64,000 nucleotides of DNA from Burkholderiales bacterium (GCA_026225235.1 JAMFSK010000003.1:62001-126000), one strand, 5' to 3'; counted from the stretch's first letter, positions 48,788 to 57,944 are shown. The notes: generated from the sequence alone by a model not told the origin. Translations and numbers: made by a program.

Positions 48788-49043
48788 CGGGGGAGGCGTC
48801 GTTAAGGCGTCGAAGGGAAGGCGTCGAAAGAAAAAGCGTCGAACGAGGTGTCAAAAAGAAGTGGCTAAACAGCGTCTTAGCCGGCGGGGGCGTCAAACCC
48901 CGAGATGCTACGTCCCAATGGGGGCACAGTCTAGTTACTCATTCTTTCTACGGGTTACGATCCACTTGCGATGCAGACCTTAAGGCTGGACGCGGGCTAC
49001 AATCGGGATGTCGCTGTTTTAGCTCATCATTTGCCGGAATTGC

Positions 49044-50162
49044 ATGGAGATTCATCGCACGCCGCTGGTCTCGCCCTCACTGGGCACGACGCGCGAACTC
49101 GTGTCATACCACTATGGCCCGGCTCATGCCGCGCGCCGTATCGTGATTCAGTCGTCGGTGCACGCCGACGAAACCCCCGGCATGCTGGTCTCCTGGGTGC
49201 TCAAGCGTCGCCTTGCCGACCTTGAAAGCCGGGGCTTGCTGCGCGCCCGGGTCGTCGTGGTGCCGGTGGCCAATCCGATTGGCCTGAACCAGCGCATCGC
49301 GGGGGCACTGATCGGGCGTTTCGAGACGGACAGTGGCCAGAACTTCAACCGCCGCTTTATCGATCTGGCCGGGCGCATCGGCGACGGGCTCGAAGCGACC
49401 CTGGGCCATGACGAGCAGCGTAACGGGTTGCTCTTCCGCCAGGCCGTGCATGCTGCGCTCGAAGAGGTGAAGCCGCGCAACGAGCTCGAGTCCCTGCAGC
49501 TCGCGCTGCACTGGCTGTCGGCCGACGCCGACATCGTGCTCGACTTGCACTGCTCGCTTGAGGGCGTCCTGCATCTGTTCACCCATGCCGATGCATGGCC
49601 GGCCTTCGAGCCGCTTGCCTGTTATTTGGGCGTGGGCACTTCGCTTCTCTGCGAGGATTCGGGTGGGCACTCCTTCGACGAGGCGATCAACCTGAGCTGG
49701 GGTGCGCTGCGAAGCCGCTTTGGCGATCGCTTTCCGATACCGGCCTCGCCGCTCGCCGCCTGTATCGAGTTGCGGGGTTTGTATGATGTGACCCATGAAT
49801 TCGCCGAGCGCGATGCCGACGCGATTCTTCAGTTCATCGCGCTGCGCGGTGGCATTGCGGGTGGCGTCACGCCGCCGCCGCCGTTGATCCGCCCGCCGAT
49901 GCCGCTTTCAGGCTCGGAGCAGATCGACGCGCCGTGCGCCGGGGTGCTGGTGTACCGGGCCCCGCTGGGCGCCTGGCTCAAGCCCGGCGACGCCGTGGCC
50001 GACATCGTCGATCCGATGACCGATCAGGTGACCACGCTGCATACGCAGATCGAAGGCGTGTTGTATACGCGCCGGGTGACGCGTTATGTCCACACGGGCG
50101 TCACCGTGGTGCTGATGGCGGGCGTCACGCCTCGCCGCACCGGGCCTTTGCTGACCGCCTAG
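49044..50162 (+). CDS. Succinylglutamate desuccinylase/aspartoacylase family protein
   Basis: This 372-residue zinc carboxypeptidase-like enzyme has metal ligands in SSVHADETPG (His-x-x-Glu) and DIVLDLHCS, and a conserved SGQNFNRRF. The C-terminal 100 residues form a beta-rich domain (APCAGVLVYRAPLGAWLKPG) like those fused to AstE/AspA-type deacylases. It probably hydrolyses an N-acyl amino acid amide bond in the cytoplasm. It is transcribed divergently from mdtABC across a 256-base gap without recognised sites. The acyl group and amino acid are unknown. Confidence 0.85.
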   Translation: MEIHRTPLVSPSLGTTRELVSYHYGPAHAARRIVIQSSVHADETPGMLVSWVLKRRLADLESRGLLRARVVVVPVANPIGLNQRIAGALIGRFETDSGQNFNRRFIDLAGRIGDGLEATLGHDEQRNGLLFRQAVHAALEEVKPRNELESLQLALHWLSADADIVLDLHCSLEGVLHLFTHADAWPAFEPLACYLGVGTSLLCEDSGGHSFDEAINLSWGALRSRFGDRFPIPASPLAACIELRGLYDVTHEFAERDADAILQFIALRGGIAGGVTPPPPLIRPPMPLSGSEQIDAPCAGVLVYRAPLGAWLKPGDAVADIVDPMTDQVTTLHTQIEGVLYTRRVTRYVHTGVTVVLMAGVTPRRTGPLLTA

Positions 50163-50203
50163 CGCGATCGGGCGGCGCTTACCCGCTAGTTGGCCGACGT
50201 TTA

Positions 50204-50232
50204 TTGGTGATTTCGAGAAAGCACGGGATAAT
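50204..50232 (+). promoter_or_regulatory. Candidate promoter of the histidine kinase operon
   Basis: TTGGTG (50204-50209) and GATAAT (50227-50232) are spaced by 17 bases. A palindrome begins at the last base of the -10 element. The 215 bases from here to the kinase start carry G+C-rich inverted repeats (for example 50272-50289) and no gene. Confidence 0.35.
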
Positions 50233-50247
50233 GTGCGGCACCGCACA
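50232..50247. promoter_or_regulatory. Palindrome overlapping the candidate promoter (possible operator)
   Basis: TGTGCGG-ca-CCGCACA is an inverted repeat with perfect 7-base arms located directly downstream of the candidate -10 hexamer. A repressor bound here would block transcription of the kinase genes. The binding protein is unknown. Confidence 0.35.
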
Positions 50248-50446
50248 CTCGCGCGGTGTTTTGCCCTGAAGCCGGCGGTCCGCCGCCGGTCTCAAGCGTG
50301 GTGGAAGATGTCTGGCCGGCCGGTGTGCCGGCAGGCCGCACGGGAGCGCCCTGAGTACTGTCCTCATGGCGACTTGCCGCGCGTGCAGCATACGGGGATT
50401 CGACTGCAGTCATTCATGAGCCACGCACAGGGAAGACGTCGAACGC

Positions 50447-52090
50447 ATGAGACTATTTACCAAGGGCCTGTTGCTGATCGCTATCCCCAGCCTGTTCGAG
50501 GTTGGCTTGCTGGGTCTCGTATACAGCACGTATCGCGATAGCGAGATCGCCGGCGACTGGGCCGCGCACAGCAAGCAAGTGCTCAGCGAGACCAGCGGTG
50601 TGCTCGAGCCGATGCTTGAGCAGGCCGTGCGGATTCGCGAGGCCGTGCTCGGGCAAGACCCTGCCGCGATCGATGACGGCGCGCTGTGGACCGAACTCGA
50701 CCGCCGCGTCGACCGGCTCTCCGACCTTGTCGCCGACAACCCACCCCAGGTCGAACGTGCGGCCAAGATCCGCCAGACTATCCAGCAATTCCGGCAGTGG
50801 GCCTCGCAGGCGCGCGGCATTCTCGAGTCAGGCCAGCACGACGCGCTCGTCGCGCATTTCACTGAACCGGGTGGGAGCGCGCTGGTCGATCAGTTCCGCA
50901 CGGAACTCGACGCTTTTCAACATGAAGAACTCCGTCTGGACGAGGCCCGCTCGCGCGCGGTCAACCAAGCGCGCCAGCGACAGCGCGGTTTGCTGATCAG
51001 CGCGGTACTCGGCTCGATCTTTGTCGCGGGCGTGGCGATGTACCTGTTTATCCGCGACTTTCGCGGACGGCTGCTGGTGCTGGCCGACAATGCGCGGCGA
51101 CTGGCCGACAACACGCCCTTGCCCCCGCCGATCGATGGCGACGACGAGGTCGCTCGGCTCGACGGCATCCTCCACTACACCAGCCGCCGGCTCTCGGCGG
51201 CCGATCGCGCGCGCAACCTGGCCAAGCGCGATCTCGAGCAACGCGCCTTGCAGCTCGACCAGGCCAACGAGCATCTGCGCCAGCAAACGGCGGACAACGA
51301 GATGTTCATCTATAGCGTGTCGCATGATCTGCGTTCGCCGCTCGTGAACCTGCAGGGTTTTTCGCGCGAGCTTGAACGGGCTTGCGACGTGCTGCGCGAC
51401 CAGATGCAGGGTTTCGACCTGCCGCTCGACGAGCGCGAGCGCATCGAACAGCTGGTCGACGAGGAAATCGCCGAATCGCTTCACTACCTGCAGACTGCCG
51501 TGATGCACTCGGCGGACATCATCGATGCGCTCTTGACGCTCTCGCGTGCCGGTCGCGCTGACTACCGGCCCGAATGGATCGACCTGAACATGCTCGTGCA
51601 GCGTGTGGCGGCGGGTTATCAGACCCGGCTTGAAGCGCTCGATGCTCGCCTGGTGGTTCATCCGCTGCCCAGCGTCGATGCCGACCCGGAAGCGCTCGAA
51701 AAAGTGCTCACGGGCCTGATCGACCACGCGCTCGAAAGTGTCGAGCGGGGCCGCGCGCCGCGCATCGAGATCGGCGTGCGGGAGCTCGAGGCGAATCGCG
51801 AGCGTTCAGGCCATCAAGACAGCAAGCCCGCACCTGTGACACTCTACGTGGCAGACAACGGCCGCGGTATTCCGGCCGCGCAGCTGGCCCGGGTGTTCGC
51901 GACTTTCTATCGCCCCCAGGGCAGCGGCGAGGGCGTGGCGCTTGCGCTCGCACGACGCATTATTGAAAAACACGGTGGCCGCCTCTGGGTCGAATCGACC
52001 GAGGGGACGGGCTCGACCTTTTATATGACACTGCCGGCGCTGCCGGCTGTTTCCAGCGCCGTCACCGCGGTAGTGGAGGCAGCTGCATGA
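50447..52090 (+). CDS. CHASE3-type sensor histidine kinase with altered N-box
   Basis: This 547-residue membrane kinase has a first membrane helix at about residues 5-27 (LLLIAIPSLFEVGLLGLV), then a periplasmic four-helix domain of CHASE3 type. A second helix near residue 185 is followed by a HAMP-like linker, a HisKA domain with phospho-acceptor His293 in SVSHDLRSPL, and HATPase. The G1 box DNGRGIP is present. The N-box reads LTGLIDHALES: the usual magnesium-binding asparagine is replaced by His427, so catalysis may be weak. The downstream hybrid kinase starts 36 bases later and may be its partner. Confidence 0.87.
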   Translation: MRLFTKGLLLIAIPSLFEVGLLGLVYSTYRDSEIAGDWAAHSKQVLSETSGVLEPMLEQAVRIREAVLGQDPAAIDDGALWTELDRRVDRLSDLVADNPPQVERAAKIRQTIQQFRQWASQARGILESGQHDALVAHFTEPGGSALVDQFRTELDAFQHEELRLDEARSRAVNQARQRQRGLLISAVLGSIFVAGVAMYLFIRDFRGRLLVLADNARRLADNTPLPPPIDGDDEVARLDGILHYTSRRLSAADRARNLAKRDLEQRALQLDQANEHLRQQTADNEMFIYSVSHDLRSPLVNLQGFSRELERACDVLRDQMQGFDLPLDERERIEQLVDEEIAESLHYLQTAVMHSADIIDALLTLSRAGRADYRPEWIDLNMLVQRVAAGYQTRLEALDARLVVHPLPSVDADPEALEKVLTGLIDHALESVERGRAPRIEIGVRELEANRERSGHQDSKPAPVTLYVADNGRGIPAAQLARVFATFYRPQGSGEGVALALARRIIEKHGGRLWVESTEGTGSTFYMTLPALPAVSSAVTAVVEAAA

Positions 52091-52126
52091 CGCGGTTCCA
52101 ACAGGTGCGGGTCACCCGCTTGGTCC

Positions 52127-54103
52127 ATGAGTGACGTTCGTTCTTCGGTCCGCGAAGCGGTCCATGTCTTGCTCATCGATGACGATGAGGGTTTGCTCAA
52201 ACTCGCCGGCCGCGCGCTGCAGCGCTGTGGCCACTACGTGACGGCTGCGGCGACGATCGCCCAAGCGCGCGCGGCCATCGCCGAGGCCGAGCCCGATGTC
52301 ATGGTGGTCGACTATCAGCTCGACGGCTATGAAACCGGGCTCGAATTCCTGCGCTCGCTGCGCGCTCAGGGCATTCATGTGCCGGCGGTGCTGGCGACGG
52401 GGTTTGCCGACGAAGCGCGGGTGATCGAGGCGCTGCGCTCCGGCGTGGGCGACGTGGTGCCCAAGACGCCCGACTATTTTGACTTCCTGCCTGCGGCGAT
52501 CGACCGCGTGCTCGCTCGGGCACGCCTGCAGCGCGAACGGGCCGAGGCCGAGCGGATGCGCGATCGCGAGCAGCATTACCGGCTGCTCGCCGAGGCGATT
52601 CCGCAACTGGTCTGGACGACCGAGCCCGACGGACGGATCGATTATGTGTCCAAGCAATTCGTCGACTACACGGGACGCCCACAAGAAGCCGCGCTCGATG
52701 AGGGCTGGGGGCGCTGGCTGGTTCATCCCGACGATCTTGACGGCACCGTGGCCGCGTGGAAAGAGGCGGTCGAGACCCGTGACGAGTATGAGCATCAGCA
52801 TCGCTTTCGCGGCGTGGATGGCGCATATCTCTGGTTTCATTCGCGCGCGCGGGCCTTGCGCGATCCCGATGGCCGCATCAGCAAATGGTTCGGCACGAGC
52901 ACCGATATCGACGCCCAGCGCCGGGTTGCCGAAGAGCGCGAGCGGCTGCTCACCGCCGAGCGCGCGGCGCGCTCCGAGGCGGAACGCGCTGCGCGCGTCA
53001 AGGACGAGTTCGTCGCGACACTCTCCCATGAACTGCGCACGCCGCTCAATGCGATCGTCGGCTGGGCGCAATTCCTGTTGCGTGATGCGAGCGACCCCGG
53101 ACGCGTGCACAAGGGGCTCGAAGTCATCGACCGCAATGCGCGTCTGCAGGCGCAGATGGTCGACGATCTGCTCGACCTGAGCCGGATCATTTCGGGCAAG
53201 CTGCGCCTCGATATCGGGCAGGTCGACTTGCGCCAGGTGATCGACGACGTCATCAGCTCACTGCAGCCCGCCGCTGACGCAAAAGAGATCGAAGCGCGCA
53301 CCGAACTTGCCGAGTGCGGCCTGATCCAGGGCGACCCGTCGCGACTCCAGCAGGTCATGTGGAACCTCCTGTCGAACGCGATCAAATTCACGGACCGGCA
53401 GGGCAAGGTCACGGTCAGGCTGGTCGAGCGTCACGGCTCGGTGGAGATTTCGGTTACCGACACCGGCCAGGGGATTTCGGCCGAGTTCATGCCGCACGTA
53501 TTCGAACGGTTCCGGCAAGCGGACGCGAGTACCACTCGGCAGTTCGGTGGCCTCGGTCTGGGGCTGTCGATCGCCAAGCAGCTGACCGAGTTGCATGGCG
53601 GGCTGATCAGCGTCGACAGCGAAGGGGAAGGGCGCGGCGCCACGTTCCGCGTGGTGCTGCCGATCGCGCGCTCGACCCGAGCTGCCGTGCCGGTCGCGGA
53701 CCCGGTGCCGGTCGATCCGGAACGGCTCGCCGGCCTGCGTGTGCTGGTGGTCGAGGACGAAGACGATGCGCGTGAGCTCACGCGTCAGATCCTCGAATCA
53801 CTCGGCGCGCGAGTGACGGCCGTCTCGAACACACCGGCCGCGTTGGCCGCGTTCGATCTCGAACGCCCCGATGTGATCGTCAGCGATCTCGGCATGCCCG
53901 GTCAGGACGGGTATGAACTGATCCGGCAATTGCGGATTCGCGAAGCCGCGCTCGGCGGCCTCACGCCGGCCGCCGCGCTGACCGCGCAGGCGCGCAGCGA
54001 GGATCGCAAGCGAGCTCTGATGGCGGGCTTTCAGTCGCATCTGGCCAAGCCGGTCGACCCGGTCGAACTTTCGGCCGTGGTGGCGGAGCTGGCCGGGCGC
54101 TAG
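52127..54103 (+). CDS. Hybrid histidine kinase: REC-PAS-HisKA-HATPase-REC
   Basis: This 658-residue soluble signalling protein has an N-terminal receiver with Asp62 in VVDYQLDG and a coiled linker. A PAS domain (about residues 145-265, PQLVWTTEPDGRIDYVSKQF) and a HisKA with His301 in TLSHELRTPLN follow. The complete ATPase has an intact N-box NLLSNAIKFT and G-boxes DTGQGIS and GLGLGLSIAKQL. A C-terminal receiver carries Asp587 in VSDLGMPG. No membrane helix is present. The first receiver may accept phosphate from the membrane kinase upstream, making a phosphorelay. Its stop overlaps the convergent DUF1571-type stop in a shared CTAG. Confidence 0.9.
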   Translation: MSDVRSSVREAVHVLLIDDDEGLLKLAGRALQRCGHYVTAAATIAQARAAIAEAEPDVMVVDYQLDGYETGLEFLRSLRAQGIHVPAVLATGFADEARVIEALRSGVGDVVPKTPDYFDFLPAAIDRVLARARLQRERAEAERMRDREQHYRLLAEAIPQLVWTTEPDGRIDYVSKQFVDYTGRPQEAALDEGWGRWLVHPDDLDGTVAAWKEAVETRDEYEHQHRFRGVDGAYLWFHSRARALRDPDGRISKWFGTSTDIDAQRRVAEERERLLTAERAARSEAERAARVKDEFVATLSHELRTPLNAIVGWAQFLLRDASDPGRVHKGLEVIDRNARLQAQMVDDLLDLSRIISGKLRLDIGQVDLRQVIDDVISSLQPAADAKEIEARTELAECGLIQGDPSRLQQVMWNLLSNAIKFTDRQGKVTVRLVERHGSVEISVTDTGQGISAEFMPHVFERFRQADASTTRQFGGLGLGLSIAKQLTELHGGLISVDSEGEGRGATFRVVLPIARSTRAAVPVADPVPVDPERLAGLRVLVVEDEDDARELTRQILESLGARVTAVSNTPAALAAFDLERPDVIVSDLGMPGQDGYELIRQLRIREAALGGLTPAAALTAQARSEDRKRALMAGFQSHLAKPVDPVELSAVVAELAGR

Positions 54104-55116
54104 AACTGGTAGTCGGGGTTCTTCGGGTCGAAGGCCGAGTCGCCGAACTGGCGCGGCACGACCTTGTCGTAGAAGAATTTTTCGAACGGCTCGCCGTCGT
54201 TGTCGAACGATTCGATCGAGCGAAACCACGGGTGCCGCAGGTCGATGCCGAGCCGTTCGCGTTTGGCATAGAACGCGGGCCGCCCGGTCGGCGTTTCCCA
54301 TGTGAAAACGACCAGCCGCACGCCATGCTGCTCTTCGACGTCGACCTGAGTCGGAGCTCCGACCCCGGCGGCTTCGAATTTCGCCACTTCTCCCGCGAAG
54401 CTGAACGCCGCGTATTGCAGGCCGATATCGCGCAGGCTGTGGTTCGACTGGGAGTGGGCAAACGGGCCGTCGAGCGAGATCCAGATCGACACCGCCCGAA
54501 ATATCCCGCCGAGATGGCCGAACATCTGGTTGGGCCGGCGCGTCTCGTCATAGATCACTTCCTGGCCTTTGTGGGGCCCGCCCGGCAGCCACTTCGCATA
54601 GATCTGCATGGGCGACTGGTGGTAGCGGACATCGAGATATTCGGGGCGCTCCTGCCAGTGGCTGTTGAGCCGCTCCTGGCGGGTCACCTCGAACTCATAT
54701 TCGCCGAGGTCGCTGACGCCCTGTTTGACATAGGTCGCAAGTCCGTCTGCCGAAACCGTCTTAAACAGCGCGACGAGTTGCGCGTCGTCCAGCTTTTCGA
54801 GTCGTCCGTCGTGCGCGGCCTGAGTGAGCCAGGCGGCCTGCGCCTGCGCGTTCATCCGGGTCAGGTCGGGCGGCGCCTCGCGAGCGGGCGTCTGGACGGG
54901 AGCGGGGACAGGGGTATTGGCGGCTTTATCGGTTTGAGAAGCCGCATCGGACGGCGTGTCTTGCGCACGGCTCGGCGTACTCAGGAGGGCGGCCAAGGTG
55001 GCCAGCGTGCCGAGGGCGGCGACGTGGCGTTTCCATCGTTCCTTGACGAATCTGGCGCGTGCCAGCCCGGGGACTTCATCGCCGAGGCTCGGCCCCGGCG
55101 TTGCAAACGACGCCAT
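54100..55116 (-). CDS. DUF1571 domain-containing secreted protein
   Basis: This 338-residue protein has an N-terminal signal-like segment (HVAALGTLATLAALLSTPSRA) followed by a Thr/Pro/Ala linker and a soluble domain. Landmarks are YEFEVTRQERLNSHWQERPEYLDVRYH (positions about 140-167), PMQIYAKWLPGGPHKGQEVI and QHGVRLVVFTWETP, which fit the LolA-like DUF1571 family. ATG 55116 has AGGAG at good spacing; the longer frame to 55191 is not supported. Its function is unknown, probably envelope-related. It converges on the hybrid kinase with overlapping stop codons. Confidence 0.75.
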   Translation of the reverse strand: MASFATPGPSLGDEVPGLARARFVKERWKRHVAALGTLATLAALLSTPSRAQDTPSDAASQTDKAANTPVPAPVQTPAREAPPDLTRMNAQAQAAWLTQAAHDGRLEKLDDAQLVALFKTVSADGLATYVKQGVSDLGEYEFEVTRQERLNSHWQERPEYLDVRYHQSPMQIYAKWLPGGPHKGQEVIYDETRRPNQMFGHLGGIFRAVSIWISLDGPFAHSQSNHSLRDIGLQYAAFSFAGEVAKFEAAGVGAPTQVDVEEQHGVRLVVFTWETPTGRPAFYAKRERLGIDLRHPWFRSIESFDNDGEPFEKFFYDKVVPRQFGDSAFDPKNPDYQF

Positions 55117-55239
55117 ATTCGCTCCTGATGCCTGTCCGTACCGCCAGTGTGCGTGCGTACCGACGCATTCACAAGGCAGGGTGACAGGCACGCAGGCCGG
55201 CGTTCGAACGCCGGCGCTTGCGCGCCGTGACGCAGTCGG

Positions 55240-56250
55240 TCAGAACACCCGGTAGCGGAAGCTCCCCGCCGTCGTGCCGCCAGGCCAGCTCACGGGCGTC
55301 CGCGAGCCGCCGCTGACCGCATGGACCTTGTGCACGGGTTCGCCCGCGCCGCTGCTCCCTGCCTCGCGTTGCGTATTGCCACGCGAAGGGTTCGACGTCG
55401 TCGCGCTGTTCTGCGATTCGGCGTCGGTCGAGAGATGGACGGTTTCCGGGCTTGCCGAGTTCACCGACGCTTGATTACGTTCGGTTTCAGCGACATGTGC
55501 GGCTTCCAGTTCGGCCGCGGCTTCCGCCTCGACAGAATTCGCGTCACCGAGCACCGCGGCAAAGGTGGCGAACGAGCTGTCGTCGGGCACCGGTGCCTTG
55601 AGTGCGGCCACCATCAGCGAGGCCAGACGGGCAATCAGTTGCAGGTCGCTCAGCGGTTCTCCATGAGCGAACTGCGCGATGAGCTTGTTCGTATCGCTAC
55701 CCGCCAGCACGCCCGAGAGCGCGCCGATTGAGAAGTTCAGGCGCCAGCTGAGTTCTTCGCGCGGCAGGTGCGGTAGCGCCCGTGCAAAGGCCGCGTAGAT
55801 CCGGTCCGAGACCGATGCGTAGTGCTGGGCGAGAAATTCGCGCACGAACGACGAGGGGTCGGTATAGGCCCGCCCGAGCAGCCGCAGAAAGGCGCGGCCA
55901 CCCTGCACCGGATCGCGCGATAGTCGCAGGGCCGGGATGAACAGGGCACCGAGCACATGCTCGCAGGTCAGGCCGTCCGCGTTGCCTTCGAAGCGGCGCT
56001 CGAACTTGTCGAGCAGAGCAAGGCGTTCGACATTGAGCTTGTCGAGGCGGCGCGCCAGCATCGAGTGGATCAGCGTTTCCTTGCTGCCGAAGTGGTAGTT
56101 GACCGCGGCGAGGTTGACGTCGGCGTGCGAAGTGATCTGCCGCAGCGACATCGCCTCGAAACCGTGTTCGATGAAGAGGTCTTCCGCAGCGTCCAGGATG
56201 CGGCCTTTGGTATCGCCGGACGGCCGGCTGCCCGTTACTCGAAGTGTCAT
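55240..56250 (-). CDS. TetR-family transcriptional regulator (PsrA-like)
   Basis: This 336-residue regulator has an N-terminal TetR helix-turn-helix (AEDLFIEHGFEAMSLRQITS, then HADVNLAAVNYHFGSKETLI) and a C-terminal ligand domain of the type found in PsrA-like fatty-acid sensors. The last 110 residues are a disordered Ser/Thr/Ala-rich tail, so the protein is much longer than the usual 200-230. ATG 56250 follows GGGAG; a start at 56271 or 56280 is less likely. Two TTACGTA words upstream may be its operators. Confidence 0.82.
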   Translation of the reverse strand: MTLRVTGSRPSGDTKGRILDAAEDLFIEHGFEAMSLRQITSHADVNLAAVNYHFGSKETLIHSMLARRLDKLNVERLALLDKFERRFEGNADGLTCEHVLGALFIPALRLSRDPVQGGRAFLRLLGRAYTDPSSFVREFLAQHYASVSDRIYAAFARALPHLPREELSWRLNFSIGALSGVLAGSDTNKLIAQFAHGEPLSDLQLIARLASLMVAALKAPVPDDSSFATFAAVLGDANSVEAEAAAELEAAHVAETERNQASVNSASPETVHLSTDAESQNSATTSNPSRGNTQREAGSSGAGEPVHKVHAVSGGSRTPVSWPGGTTAGSFRYRVF

Positions 56251-56449
56251 TTTTTTCTCCCTATCGGTCATTGAATCCAAGGTTTCCGGTGAGTCGGGTT
56301 CTTTACTGCAAGAAGTGCTCCATCTGCTTCAAGCGTTGTTCTTATGCGTGTTTCCCCGATGGCCCGTGCACCGCGGCGCCCTGAAACAGCGATTTAAGGG
56401 CTGCATTTACCGGGAGGCCGTTCGCCGCCTGGAAAAAATACCCTGTGCT

Positions 56450-56560
56450 GTTACGTAACGTGACGCGTGTGTGTCGAAACATCTGCTTGAAGCGGCGGGG
56501 AATCTCGCGCGCCTCAGGCTGCCGTTGCCGGCCTCGGAAATACTCTTGGATGTTTACGTA
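56450..56560. promoter_or_regulatory. Two TTACGTA-core sites, candidate TetR operators
   Basis: GTTACGTAAC (56450-56459) is a perfect 10-base palindrome. A second copy of the core, TTTACGTACC, ends about 100 bases further on (TTACGTA at 56554-56560). Both lie in the leader of the TetR-type regulator, where autoregulatory operators are common. Binding is inferred only from repetition and symmetry. Confidence 0.35.
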
Positions 56561-56610
56561 CCGATGTAGGCGATCGGATGCAGATTTCGCATTCAGACGT
56601 TCGAGCGAAT

Positions 56611-56649
56611 AAAAAAAGAGGCCGATCTGGTTGGGATCGGCCTCTTTTC
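56611..56649 (-). terminator. Rho-independent terminator of the MFS transporter gene
   Basis: A perfect 14-base stem (56614-56627 with 56635-56648) with a seven-base loop is followed, read on the minus strand, by a run of seven T residues. It lies about 70 bases after the stop of the minus-strand MFS gene, which makes it a textbook intrinsic terminator. The plus-strand T-run is shorter, so it is mainly directional. Confidence 0.9.
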
Positions 56650-56720
56650 GAAGTCAGTTTCAAGGCGATTTTTTGCCCTTTAGGCTGGCGGTGGCGCGCG
56701 GCACACGGCCCGCGACGGTA

Positions 56721-57944
56721 TCAGTGCGCTGTCGCCGGTATCTCCGCAGCGGACTTTGTCATATCGATGCCGCGCCGCTCGGGCCCGAACAGGATAATCG
56801 CTGCAATCACAACGGCCACCGAGCCCGCGACCACCACCAGTGCGATGGAGTAGTTGCCGCCGTTCGCCACGGCAATCTTGGCCTGCCACACCGCATTGAC
56901 CGAGGCCAGCAGGTTACCGGTCTGATAGACCAGCCCCGGGAAGGTTGCCCGGATTTCGTCAGGCGAGATCTCGTTCAGATAGACCGGAATCACCCCCCAC
57001 GCACCCTGCACGGCAATCTGCATCAGGAAGGCGCCCAGTGCGAGCATCGCCACGGTCGTCGAGAACGCCCACAGGTAGAGGAAGGGCAGCGCGAGCAAGG
57101 CGGCAATAAAGATCGCCCGGCGCCGGCCGATCCGCTCGGAGAGTCGCCCAAAGGTCAACCCGCCGACGATCGCGCCAATATTCAGGATGATCGTGATGAA
57201 GGTGACGGTATGCGGGTCGAAGTGATGCTGTTCGCGCAGGAAGGTCGGATACAGATCCTGCGAACCGTGGCTGAAGAAGTTGAAGCAGGTCATCAGTACG
57301 ATCGCAAATACCGACAGCTTCCAGTTGTGTTTCAGCGTAGTCAGCAGACCCACGCGCTGGCGCTTTTCGATGACCTTCCAGGTCGGCGATTCGGGCACGT
57401 GCGAGCGTACATAGAGCACCAGCAGCGCCGGAGCCACGCCGACGAAGAACATGCCGCGCCAGCCGATATGCGTATAGAACAAACCGAACACGATCGAGGC
57501 CAGCAGATAGCCGCTCGGATAGCCAGCCTGGAGAATCCCGGAGACCAGTCCGCGTGAGCGCGGCGGAATGCTTTCCATCGTCAGCGCCGAACCCACGCCC
57601 CATTCACCGCCCATCGCCAGGCCGAACAGCGCGCGCAAGATCAGCAGCGTCATAAGATTCGGAGAAAAGCCCGAGAGCAATTCGATAACCGAATACGCAA
57701 TGATATTGACCATCAGGGTCGGGCGACGCCCGAACCGGTCTGCGAGACGCCCGAAGATCAGGGCGCCGAGTGGCCGCATGAACAGCGTCAGCGTGATCGC
57801 GAACGCCACGGCCGGCACCCCGACGCTGAATTCATTCGCAATGTCCTTCAGCACGAACACCAGCAGGAAGAAATCGAAAGCGTCCAGCGTCCAGCCCAGA
57901 TAGGCGGCGAACGTCACGTGTACCTGTTCGCGTGTCCAACTCAT
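56721..57944 (-). CDS. MFS transporter, sialate/carboxylate:proton symporter-like
   Basis: This 407-residue major facilitator has about 12 membrane helices. The family loop motif is GRLADRFGRRPTL between helices 2 and 3, and a second-half counterpart is FGRLSERIGRRRA. The N-terminal YLGWTLDAFDFFLLVFVL and GGEWGVGSALTMESIP resemble the sialic acid/lactate (SHS, NanT/Jen1-like) branch that imports carboxylates with protons. ATG 57944 has GAGGAG upstream; the frame to 57992 is longer but unsupported. It ends at a strong terminator and is next to a TetR regulator that may control it. The true substrate is unknown. Confidence 0.85.
   Translation of the reverse strand: MSWTREQVHVTFAAYLGWTLDAFDFFLLVFVLKDIANEFSVGVPAVAFAITLTLFMRPLGALIFGRLADRFGRRPTLMVNIIAYSVIELLSGFSPNLMTLLILRALFGLAMGGEWGVGSALTMESIPPRSRGLVSGILQAGYPSGYLLASIVFGLFYTHIGWRGMFFVGVAPALLVLYVRSHVPESPTWKVIEKRQRVGLLTTLKHNWKLSVFAIVLMTCFNFFSHGSQDLYPTFLREQHHFDPHTVTFITIILNIGAIVGGLTFGRLSERIGRRRAIFIAALLALPFLYLWAFSTTVAMLALGAFLMQIAVQGAWGVIPVYLNEISPDEIRATFPGLVYQTGNLLASVNAVWQAKIAVANGGNYSIALVVVAGSVAVVIAAIILFGPERRGIDMTKSAAEIPATAH

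Larger units (their letters stand above)
56251..56720. other. Intergenic region between the TetR and MFS genes
   Basis: This 470-base gap holds the TetR gene's promoter region, two TTACGTA-containing candidate operator sites and a strong terminator hairpin for the MFS gene, each listed separately. No coding sequence is supported. Confidence 0.6.

Noticed and set aside
50272..50289. G+C-rich hairpin before the histidine kinase as a terminator
   Set aside because: The seven-base stem lacks a T-run and such G+C repeats are frequent by chance in this genome.
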